This document shows positions 1 through 6,319 of a stretch of 9,440 nucleotides of DNA, in pieces (positions within the stretch are counted from its first letter, which is position 1; every line of letters begins with the position of its first letter). The stretch is from positions 1-9,440 of the forward strand of contig JAHENO010000237.1 in NCBI GenBank assembly GCA_018609945.1, given 5' to 3'. The notes under the pieces were generated by a model. That model made no database searches, had not been told where the DNA came from, and saw only the letters and a program-made list of their open reading frames with translations. A program made the position numbers and the translations under genes. Source of the DNA: Haloarculaceae archaeon (lineage in GTDB: Archaea; Halobacteriota; Halobacteria; Halobacteriales; Haloarculaceae).

Positions 1-2029
1 CCTGCCATGGCTCGGCGGAGTTCAGCAGGAAAAACCGGACAGTGTCGGCGCCGTACTCCTCGATGGCCTCGCCCGGCAGGACGACGTGACCCTTCGAGGA
101 GGACATCTTCTCGCCCTCGAGGAGGCCCAGCCCCATCGAGGTGATTCCCTGGGGCCAGTTGTTCCGCTCGAACAGCTCCGCGTGGTGATAGAGGTAGAAG
201 GTGAGGTGGTTGCGGATGAGGTCGTTCGCCGAGCACCGGAAGTCGACGGGGTACCAGTAGTCCCACTCCTCCCGGAGTTCGAGCGCGCGCTCGTCCGGGT
301 CGTCGACGTCGACCTCGTGTCCGTCGGGAGCGTCCCCGCCGTCGGGGCCGAAAAAGAGCGTATCGAAAAAGTCGCGATCCAAATCCTCAACAGGGATGTC
401 CCGAATCCTGGGCGCGATGGTGTAGTATGCCATGTAGATGGTCGAGTCCGAGAGGGGTTCGATGACGAAGTCCTCGTCCCAGGGGAGGCGGGTCCCGAGC
501 CCGTAGTTGCGGATGCAGGGCCACTCCTCGAGCCAGTCGATGGTGTCGTAGTACTGCTTGCGGGTGTTCTCGGGGATGGCGTCCATCCGTTCGACGGCCT
601 CGCGGGCCTTCTCTTGCCACTCGGGGTCGTTGTACCGGATGAACCAGGTGTCCTGGACCGACACCTCGACCGCGCCGCCACACCGGCAGACGACCTCCTC
701 GGTGTACTCGTACATGACGTCGAACCGGCCGGCCTCGCGGTGGTGCTCCCGGAAGCGCTCGCGGACGTCCTCGATGACCTCGCCCGCGAACTCGCCGTAG
801 GTGTCCAGCAGCCGGCCGTTCAGGAACTCGTCCTGGTAGAGGTCCTCGGTGACCGCGTGCAACTCGGGGTCGTCGGTCGAGTCGATGCCCGCCTCCTCGA
901 CGGCGTCCCTCGCTGGAATCTCGCCGTAGCCCTCGATTTCGAGGATGGGGACGGGCTCGATGGCGCGGATCTCGTCGGCGTCGAGGTCGTACTCGCCGGC
1001 GATGCGGTCGGCGTCTGCCTTGGCCTCCCGGAGGGCGACGTAGTCGTCCGGTGAGTGGGCGGGGACGGACATCACGACGCCGGTCGCGTTGTCCGGGTCG
1101 ACGAACGTCGCCGGCAAGACGGCGAACTCGTCGCCAGTGACGGGATTGGTGACGCGCTCGCCGACGAGGGCCGCGCCCGGGAACGTCTCCTCGACCTCGA
1201 CGCTGCGGGCCTGGAGGTCGAGTTTCTCGGTCGCGGCCTCGCTGACGACCCAGGTCTCCCCGTCGACGGTCGCGCGGACGTACGTCGCCTCGGGGTCGAC
1301 GTAGGCGTTGGTCACGCCCCGGACCGTCTCGGGGCGGAGCGTCGCCATCGGGAAGATCGTCGCGTCCTCGGCGTCCTGGTCCTCGCCCTGGAAAAAGCGG
1401 ATGAGCGTGAACTCCTGGTGGTCGGCGTCCTCGCCCTCCAGCAGGTCGTGGTCGGTGACGGGCTGGCGCTCGTTGGTGCAGAAATCGACCGGGTGCAGGC
1501 CCTTCTCCAAGAGGCCCCGCTCCTTGAGCGTCTCGTACTGCCAGGTGATGAACTTCGAGTAGCGGTCGTCGTTGGTGGTGAACTCGCGGCGCCAGTCGAT
1601 GGAGAGCCCCATCTGGCGCATGCCGCGCTTGTAACTGGAGTCAGCCTCCTCGATGAAGTAGCGGGCGTACCCCATCGGCGTCTCCAGGCCCTGCAGGTCC
1701 GATTCGGGAACGCCGAATGCGTCCTGGAGGGAGGACATCTGGTCCTCGTCGCCCTCCTTCAGCCGTTCGACGGCGCCGACGATGGGCGTGCCGGTGACGT
1801 GCCAGGCGATCGGAAAGAGGACGTTGTCGCCCTGCAGGCGGCGGTAGCGGGCGTACACATCGGGGACAGTGTAGGTCCGGCAGTGTCCGAGGTGCATTCC
1901 GCCGCTGGGATAGGGATAGGGGACGGTGATGAACGTCGGGTCCGAGTCGTCGGGGTCGGCCTCGTAGCGCCCCTCCCGGGCCCACCGCTCGCGCCACTTC
2001 GTCTCGACTTCCTGTGGCTCGTAGTCCAT
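1..2029 (-). CDS. leuS: Leucyl-tRNA synthetase, archaeal type (partial, 3' end outside window)
   Basis: Class I aminoacyl-tRNA synthetase that charges tRNA-Leu in the cytoplasm. The frame reads from an ATG at 2029 and is still open at the window edge, giving 676 residues; the family usually has about 900-970, so most of the C-terminal anticodon-binding region is missing. Visible landmarks are the HIGH motif HLGH at residues 46-49 after PYPYPSGGM, the CP1 editing domain with ATLRPETV at 229-236 and VPAHSPDD at 322-329 (the last Asp region is the conserved editing aspartate), a CRC zinc-type knuckle at 448-450, and the KMSKS loop KMSSS at 641-645. The PYPSGGMHLGH signature and order of domains fit archaeal/eukaryotic cytosolic LeuRS rather than ValRS or IleRS. 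GAGG lies 7 nt before the ATG. It is divergent from the copper ATPase gene and looks monocistronic at its 5' end. Confidence 0.96.
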   Translation of the reverse strand, partial: MDYEPQEVETKWRERWAREGRYEADPDDSDPTFITVPYPYPSGGMHLGHCRTYTVPDVYARYRRLQGDNVLFPIAWHVTGTPIVGAVERLKEGDEDQMSSLQDAFGVPESDLQGLETPMGYARYFIEEADSSYKRGMRQMGLSIDWRREFTTNDDRYSKFITWQYETLKERGLLEKGLHPVDFCTNERQPVTDHDLLEGEDADHQEFTLIRFFQGEDQDAEDATIFPMATLRPETVRGVTNAYVDPEATYVRATVDGETWVVSEAATEKLDLQARSVEVEETFPGAALVGERVTNPVTGDEFAVLPATFVDPDNATGVVMSVPAHSPDDYVALREAKADADRIAGEYDLDADEIRAIEPVPILEIEGYGEIPARDAVEEAGIDSTDDPELHAVTEDLYQDEFLNGRLLDTYGEFAGEVIEDVRERFREHHREAGRFDVMYEYTEEVVCRCGGAVEVSVQDTWFIRYNDPEWQEKAREAVERMDAIPENTRKQYYDTIDWLEEWPCIRNYGLGTRLPWDEDFVIEPLSDSTIYMAYYTIAPRIRDIPVEDLDRDFFDTLFFGPDGGDAPDGHEVDVDDPDERALELREEWDYWYPVDFRCSANDLIRNHLTFYLYHHAELFERNNWPQGITSMGLGLLEGEKMSSSKGHVVLPGEAIEEYGADTVRFFLLNSAEPWQ

Positions 2030-2034
2030 ACCCT

Positions 2035-2045
2035 ACCCTCAGGGT
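2035..2045. repeat. Short perfect palindrome before leuS
   Basis: ACCCTCAGGGT is a perfect 5-bp inverted repeat around a single central base, ending 5 bp upstream of the leuS start codon and lying between the TATA-like patch and the gene. It overlaps the GAGG that could serve as a ribosome binding site. It could be an operator or a small hairpin in the 5' leader, or chance at this length. Confidence 0.3.
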
Positions 2046-2049
2046 CCGA

Positions 2050-2058
2050 AATCAAAAG
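2050..2058 (-). promoter_or_regulatory. Probable TATA (box A) element of leuS
   Basis: On the minus strand this reads TTTTGATTT, an AT-rich patch in otherwise GC-rich DNA, centred about 25 bp upstream of the leuS ATG at 2029. That spacing would place the transcription start at or within a few bases of the start codon, as in the leaderless transcripts common in haloarchaea. This is inferred from spacing and composition only. Confidence 0.45.
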
Positions 2059-2080
2059 GACTGCCATCTGATGTCGGTGT

Positions 2081-2101
2081 CGAAAGCGCAAGCGCTATTC
2101 G
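2081..2101. promoter_or_regulatory. Imperfect inverted repeat in the leuS/copA intergenic region, possible copA operator
   Basis: CGAA-AGCGC-AA-GCGCT-A-TTCG: two 5-bp arms (2085-2089 and 2092-2096) are perfect around AA, and the symmetry extends by four more bases on each side if one A at 2097 is bulged out. It overlaps GCTATTCG, the only AT-richer patch upstream of the copper ATPase that could act as a box A; a start site near 2122 would follow. The symmetry is seen in the sequence. A regulator binding here is inference. Confidence 0.35.
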
Positions 2102-2136
2102 GCCGACTGCCCTAGGATGGGTACTACCGGCTTCCC

Positions 2137-4656
2137 ATGACAGACGCGTCCGACGGGCCGGGCGGGGACAGCAGCGACGGCGAGTGTGCCCTGTGTGACC
2201 TCCCGCTGGACCGGCGCCGCGGGGAGGACGTCACAGACGACGCCGGCCGGCACTTTTGCTGTCCGGGCTGTCGCCAGGTGGCCGACGCACTGGGCGACAT
2301 CGAGGATCTTGAGGCGTCGGACGTTCGGGAGCGGGCCGGCGGTGGCGACCCGACCACCGCGGTCGACGAGGACGACGAGGAGGAGGGACCGCCTCCCGGC
2401 CACGAGCGGGCGTTCCTGCGGGTCGACGGGATGTACTGCACGACCTGCGAGGCCTTTCTGGAATCCGTGGGCGAGACCGCCGACGGCGTCGACGGGGCGG
2501 AGGCGAGTTACGTCACCGAGACGCTCCGGGTGGACTACGACCCCGCGGCCGTCGACGAGACCGACCTCCCGGACCTGTTCAGCCGGGCCGGCTACAGGGC
2601 AGCCCGCCGCGAGGACGCCCTTGCGGTCCAGCGGGCCGAGGAAAACACTCTCTGGCGGCTGGGCTTCGGTCTGATGGCCGGAATGTTCGTGATGATCCCC
2701 TACCTCATCTTCATCTATCCGGTCCACTTCCAGGTGCTCTACCCGGACTGGATGCTCCAGCAGGTCACCGAGCAACTCCAGAACGCCCAGTATCCATTCT
2801 ACGTCATCGCCTTCATGACGACCCTCGTAGTGTTCTACACGGGATGGCCGCTGTTGCAGGGCGCGTACGTCAGCCTGCGGGCCCGCGAGCCGAACATGAA
2901 CCTCCTGGTCTCGCTGGCGGCACTCGGGGCGTATGCCTACAGCCTGTTGGCGGTCGCGCTCGGGCGCATCGACATCTACTTCGACGTGAGCATCGCCATC
3001 GTGCTCGTCGTGACCGCGGGCACCTACTACGAGTCACAGATGAAACGCCGGGCGACCGACCGCCTCTCCGAGCTGACGACGGCGACCGTCGACACTGCGA
3101 ACCGCTACGTCGACGGTGTCGCCGAGGCAGTCCCGGTCGACGAACTCGCGGCGGGCGAGCAGGTCCTCGTCAGGGAGGGCGAGCGCGTCCCGGTCGACGG
3201 TACCGTCGCGGAGGGCGAGGGCACCGTCGACGAGGCGGTCGTCACAGGCGAGTCACTCCCCGTCGCGAAGACGGCCGGTGACGACGTGGTGGGTGGGTCG
3301 GTGCTGACCGACGGCGCACTCGTCGTCGAGGTGGGCGAGGGAGCGGAAAGCAGCGTCGACCGCATCCTGAATCTCGTCTGGAACCTCCAGAGCGACGCCA
3401 CGGGCGTCCAGAAACTCGCCGACAGGCTCGCCGTGGTGTTCGTCCCGACGGTGCTCGCCCTGGCCGTCCTGGTCGGGGTCGGCTATCTCGTGTCGGGTGC
3501 GGCCCCGACGACCGTGCTGTTGGTCGCGCTGACGGTGCTCATCGTCTCCTGTCCCTGCGCGCTGGGGCTGGCGACGCCGCTCGCTGTCGCCTCTGGCATC
3601 AAGGAGGCGATGGACCGCAACGTGGTGGTTTTCGACGACAGCGTCTTCGAGCGGCTGCGAACGGTCGAGACCGTCGTCTTCGACAAGACAGGGACGCTCA
3701 CGACCGGCGAGACCCGGGTCGTCGAGAGTGTCGGTCCCGCGGACGCGCTGGCCGCGGCCGGCCGCCTGGAGGCGCGCTCGTCCCACCCCGTGGCGGGGGC
3801 CGTCGCCGACGCGTTCGAACCGGAGCGAGCCGACGACACTGACGACGTGACTGCGACCGACGGCGGCGTCGAGTCCGTCGAGAGCGGCGGCGGCGGGGAC
3901 GACGCGTCACCGGCAGGAGGCGTCGAGGCCTTCGAGAGCCACGGGACGGGCGTCTCCGGTGTCGTCGACGGACAGACGGTGCTCGTCGGCCACCCCGACC
4001 TCTTCGACGGCCACGACTGGACGGTGCCAGGGGAGATCCGCGAGCGTGCCCGGGAGTTCCGCGAGCGCGGGCAGGTTCCCGTCGTCGTCGGGCGCGACGG
4101 TGCCGCCGAAGGCGTCCTCGCCGTGGGCGACGAGCCACGGGAGGGCTGGGACGAGACGGTGAGTGCCCTCGCCGACCGCGGCGTCGAGGTGGTCGTGCTC
4201 ACGGGCGACGAATCCGAGGCGGCGACGACTTTCCGCGAGCATCCGGCCGTCGCCGAGGTGTTCGCCGGCGTCCCGCCGGAGGGGAAGGCTGCGACCGTGC
4301 GGCAGCTCGGGACGGACAGGCAGGTGGCGATGGTCGGGGACGGCACCAACGACGCGCCCGCCCTCGCCAGCGCCGATTTGGGGGTGGCGCTGGGCGGCGG
4401 CACGGCGCTGGCGGCCGACGCCGCCGACGTGGCGGTCGTCGAGGACGCGCTCCCGGCCGTGACCGACGTCTTCGACCTGGCCGCGGCCACTCGCCGGCGC
4501 GTGAAACAGAACATCGGGTGGGCGTTCGTCTACAACGGCGTCGCCATCCCGCTGGCGGTGGCGGGCCTGCTGAACCCGCTGTTTGCCGCCGCGGCGATGG
4601 CGACGAGCAGCCTGCTCGTGGTCGCGAACTCGACGCGTCCGCTACTGACGGACTGA
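2137..4656 (+). CDS. copA: Copper-translocating P1B-type ATPase (CopA/CcoI-like)
   Basis: An integral membrane pump of 839 residues, predicted to use ATP to export Cu(I) from the cytoplasm. The N terminus has a Cys cluster, CALC (17-20) and CCPGC (41-45), resembling the metal-binding module before CcoI/FixI-type ATPases, then an acidic stretch and one HMA domain with GMYCTTC (98-104). Membrane helices lie near 174-194, 219-240, 255-275, 279-298, 430-451, 457-478, 792-812 and 816-835. The catalytic parts are complete: TGES (370-373), the CPC transport motif (472-474), the phosphorylated Asp in DKTGT (D516), HP (550-551) and GDGTND (734-739). YN (799-800) and MATSS (821-825) in the last helices are the Cu(I)-specific P1B-1 signature. 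A Gly/Asp/Glu/Ser-rich insert at about 563-594 is unlike the surrounding nucleotide-binding domain. No CopZ chaperone gene is adjacent. The start is the first ATG; no Shine-Dalgarno is visible. Confidence 0.93.
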   Translation: MTDASDGPGGDSSDGECALCDLPLDRRRGEDVTDDAGRHFCCPGCRQVADALGDIEDLEASDVRERAGGGDPTTAVDEDDEEEGPPPGHERAFLRVDGMYCTTCEAFLESVGETADGVDGAEASYVTETLRVDYDPAAVDETDLPDLFSRAGYRAARREDALAVQRAEENTLWRLGFGLMAGMFVMIPYLIFIYPVHFQVLYPDWMLQQVTEQLQNAQYPFYVIAFMTTLVVFYTGWPLLQGAYVSLRAREPNMNLLVSLAALGAYAYSLLAVALGRIDIYFDVSIAIVLVVTAGTYYESQMKRRATDRLSELTTATVDTANRYVDGVAEAVPVDELAAGEQVLVREGERVPVDGTVAEGEGTVDEAVVTGESLPVAKTAGDDVVGGSVLTDGALVVEVGEGAESSVDRILNLVWNLQSDATGVQKLADRLAVVFVPTVLALAVLVGVGYLVSGAAPTTVLLVALTVLIVSCPCALGLATPLAVASGIKEAMDRNVVVFDDSVFERLRTVETVVFDKTGTLTTGETRVVESVGPADALAAAGRLEARSSHPVAGAVADAFEPERADDTDDVTATDGGVESVESGGGGDDASPAGGVEAFESHGTGVSGVVDGQTVLVGHPDLFDGHDWTVPGEIRERAREFRERGQVPVVVGRDGAAEGVLAVGDEPREGWDETVSALADRGVEVVVLTGDESEAATTFREHPAVAEVFAGVPPEGKAATVRQLGTDRQVAMVGDGTNDAPALASADLGVALGGGTALAADAADVAVVEDALPAVTDVFDLAAATRRRVKQNIGWAFVYNGVAIPLAVAGLLNPLFAAAAMATSSLLVVANSTRPLLTD

Positions 4657-4677
4657 CCGTGACTGGGCGGCGTGTGC

Positions 4678-5064
4678 TCAGACCGGCTCGAACCGGAACC
4701 CGTCCCAGTCCTGACTGTCGGGCTCCCGGATGCCCGCCCCGGGTTCGCGCAACTGTTCGACGTACACCGGCCGCACGGCGTCGCCAGTGGAGACGTCGCC
4801 GGTGGTGCCACCGATCGCCCGCACCGCCGTCCCGTCGACGTCGAACTCGACGATGGCGATGGTATTGGGCTCGCGGACGCCCGGCGGCGTCGCCCGGCTC
4901 TCGGTCCAGGTCACTACCTCGCCGTGCCGGTCCGAGAGGTCGACGGTCCCGGTCTGCTTTTCGCCACACTCCGGACAGACCGGATGCTGTGGGACACTCA
5001 CGTGGCCGTTGGGACACCTGCCGGCCGCGAGGATGGGGCCGTCCCTGTCGTCGGCCGGACTCAT
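4678..5064 (-). CDS. DUF35 zinc ribbon/OB-fold protein, thiolase partner
   Basis: A 128-residue protein with an N-terminal rubredoxin-like zinc ribbon (residues about 15-36) and a C-terminal OB fold. It has the usual length and order of DUF35 (OB_aCoA_assoc) proteins, which pair with thiolase-superfamily enzymes and in the archaeal HMG-CoA pathway bridge acetoacetyl-CoA thiolase and HMG-CoA synthase. The ribbon is atypical: it reads CPNGH (17-21) then CPECG (30-34), so the second ligand of the first knuckle is Gly20 rather than Cys, and His21 may replace it. The gene follows the thiolase with a 4-bp ATGA overlap and a strong GGAGG at 5072-5076, 7 nt from its ATG, so co-translation is very likely. 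It probably acts as the non-catalytic subunit that holds the CoA substrate or stabilises the enzyme; the acyl substrate is unknown. Confidence 0.88.
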   Translation of the reverse strand: MSPADDRDGPILAAGRCPNGHVSVPQHPVCPECGEKQTGTVDLSDRHGEVVTWTESRATPPGVREPNTIAIVEFDVDGTAVRAIGGTTGDVSTGDAVRPVYVEQLREPGAGIREPDSQDWDGFRFEPV

Positions 5065-6212
5065 CCTGCGGCCTCCAGGATAGTGGTGGTGACACAGTTG
5101 CCAAAGCCCCCGACGTTGCAGGCGAGGCCGCGGTCGGCGGGCACCTGGCGCGGCCCGGCCTCGCCTACCAGTTGCTCGTAGAGTTCGACGACCTGGGCGA
5201 CGCCCGACGCACCGAGCGGGTGGCCCTTCGATTTCAGCCCGCCGGAGGTGTTGACCGGCAGGTCGCCGTCCATCGCCGTCTCGCCGGCCCGGACCCGCTC
5301 CCAGGCGTGGCCGTGCTCGGCAAAGCCCAGCGCCTCCATCTGGAGGAACTCCAGGATGGTGAACATGTCGTGGAGTTCCGCGACGTCGATCTCGTCGGGA
5401 GTGCAGCCGGCCATCTCGAAGGCGCCCTCCCCGCTGTCCACGACCGCGCCCATGACGGTTGGGTCGTCGCGCTCGTGGACGACGTGGGTGTCGGTCGCGC
5501 CGTCGACGCCGGCGACGCGGACGAACTCGTCGGTGTACTCGCGGGCCACCTCGACCGGACAGAACAGGAGTGCCGCGCTCCCGTCAGTCACCGGACAGAA
5601 GTCGTACAGCCGGAGCGGGTCGGCCACGATGGGACTCTCCAGGGCCGTCTCGACGTCGATCTCCTTCTGGAACTGTGCTTTGGGGTTGTTCGCGCCGTTC
5701 GCGTGGTTCTTGACCGCCACTTCCGCGAGGCTCTCCCGGGGAGCGTCGAACCGTTCGAGGTAGTGGCGGGCCGTCAGCCCGGCAAACGAGGGCAGCGTCA
5801 GCCCGTGTTTGTACTCGAAGGGATGGGTGATCGAGGCGATGACGTCCGTCGACTCCGCAGTCGTGCGGTGGGTCATTTTCTCCCCGCCGACGAGTAGCGT
5901 CATCTCGCTGGCGCCGGAGGCGACCGATTGCCAGGCCTCGTAGACGCCCGCGCCGCCGGACGCGGAGGTCTGGTCGACCCGTTCGGCGTACGCGCCCAGC
6001 AGACCGAGGTCGTGTGCCAGCGCGTTCATCACACCCGTCTGGCCCTCGAACTCGCCGCTGGCCATGTTCGAGACGTAGAGGTGGTCGATTGCCTGCCTGT
6101 CGACAGGACTCCCGTCGATGCAGGCCTCCCCGGCCTCGGCCAGCAACTCGCGGATCCAGGCCTCGCGCTGCCCGAACTTCGTCATCGACGCGCCGATGAT
6201 CGCAACGTCCAT
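5061..6212 (-). CDS. Thiolase-superfamily enzyme (SCP-x/archaeal type) with Ser at the nucleophile position
   Basis: A 383-residue cytoplasmic protein with the two-lobed thiolase layout, full length for archaeal and SCP2-type thiolases. The start is set at the ATG at 6212 (MDVAIIGASMTKFG, the usual family N terminus, with GAGG 7 nt upstream); a GTG at 6218 is in frame but overlaps that site. Conserved parts are the ELHDMF motif with His281 and the GGLKSKGHPLGASG loop with His331. The first catalytic motif, normally (A/G)CASGG, reads QTSASGG, so Ser83 stands where the nucleophilic Cys is expected; the C-terminal (C/H)N(V/I)GG motif reads CNVGG (Cys365). Typical thiolases join or cleave beta-ketoacyl-CoA through an acyl-cysteine. 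With Ser this reaction may be weak or replaced, so the specific activity is uncertain. It forms an operon with the overlapping downstream DUF35 gene and shares an intergenic region with the iron-linked operon. Confidence 0.85.
   Translation of the reverse strand: MDVAIIGASMTKFGQREAWIRELLAEAGEACIDGSPVDRQAIDHLYVSNMASGEFEGQTGVMNALAHDLGLLGAYAERVDQTSASGGAGVYEAWQSVASGASEMTLLVGGEKMTHRTTAESTDVIASITHPFEYKHGLTLPSFAGLTARHYLERFDAPRESLAEVAVKNHANGANNPKAQFQKEIDVETALESPIVADPLRLYDFCPVTDGSAALLFCPVEVAREYTDEFVRVAGVDGATDTHVVHERDDPTVMGAVVDSGEGAFEMAGCTPDEIDVAELHDMFTILEFLQMEALGFAEHGHAWERVRAGETAMDGDLPVNTSGGLKSKGHPLGASGVAQVVELYEQLVGEAGPRQVPADRGLACNVGGFGNCVTTTILEAAG
5072..5076 (-). promoter_or_regulatory. Shine-Dalgarno site for the DUF35 gene
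   Basis: GGAGG on the minus strand, 7 nt before the ATG at 5064 and inside the last codons of the thiolase gene. It is the clearest ribosome binding site in the window and matches an internal cistron that cannot be leaderless. Confidence 0.7.
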
Positions 6213-6273
6213 GCCCACCCCTCTCGGCGCGCCGTTGTGTTCGTTTCGGTCGGCCCTCCGCGCCCGGCAGACT

Positions 6274-6291
6274 CTTTTGGCGAGCCTAAAT
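6274..6291. promoter_or_regulatory. DtxR/SirR/Idr-like iron-regulator box 1 (imperfect)
   Basis: The core TTTTGG-CGAG-CCTAAA (6275-6290) is an inverted repeat of 6-bp arms around 4 bp with one mismatch, the same pattern as box 2. It overlaps the AT-richer CCTAAATC that sits about 25-30 bp before the start codon at 6320 and so probably covers the TATA element. The resemblance to DtxR-family metal-regulator sites is from known consensus half-sites of the TTAGG...CCTAA type; binding is inferred. Confidence 0.55.
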
Positions 6292-6293
6292 CG
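6287..6293 (+). promoter_or_regulatory. Possible TATA (box A) element of the iron-linked operon
   Basis: TAAATCG lies 27-33 bp before the ATG at 6320, between and partly inside the two iron-regulator boxes. It is the only AT-rich patch at suitable spacing for a start at or close to the ATG. This is assigned by position and composition only. Confidence 0.4.
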
Positions 6294-6300
6294 ACAGGTA

Positions 6301-6318
6301 CTTTAGGCAACCCTAAAG
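6301..6318. promoter_or_regulatory. DtxR/SirR/Idr-like iron-regulator box 2 (perfect palindrome)
   Basis: CTTTAGG-CAAC-CCTAAAG is a perfect inverted repeat with 7-bp arms and a 4-bp spacer, ending one base before the ATG at 6320. It is A/T-rich in a roughly two-thirds GC context. The arms match the half-site of DtxR-family metal-dependent repressors, and the operon downstream encodes an iron-type ABC transporter, so repression in iron-replete cells is the natural reading. A protein here would cover the transcription start of a leaderless mRNA. Confidence 0.7.
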
Positions 6319-6319
6319 A

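Noticed and set aside
1..2029. Assignment of the synthetase as ValRS
   Set aside because: The HIGH region reads PYPYPSGGMHLGH and the editing motif ATLRPETV, both fitting archaeal LeuRS; ValRS would show a PPPNVTGxLHxGH-like motif.
86..2071. Two long, consecutive plus-strand open frames opposite leuS
   Set aside because: They are the antisense of leuS, whose frame carries all synthetase motifs. The translations are Val/Asp/Gly-rich with no recognisable domain; high GC leaves such mirror frames open.
4518..5897. 459-codon plus-strand open frame spanning the copA end and the thiolase operon
   Set aside because: It is Arg/Pro-rich and crosses three real genes on both strands; the thiolase, DUF35 and copA frames have conserved motifs, this one has none.
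6216..6218. GTG at 6218 as the thiolase start
   Set aside because: It overlaps the GAGGGGTG region that best serves as ribosome binding site for the ATG at 6212, and the family N terminus begins at that ATG.
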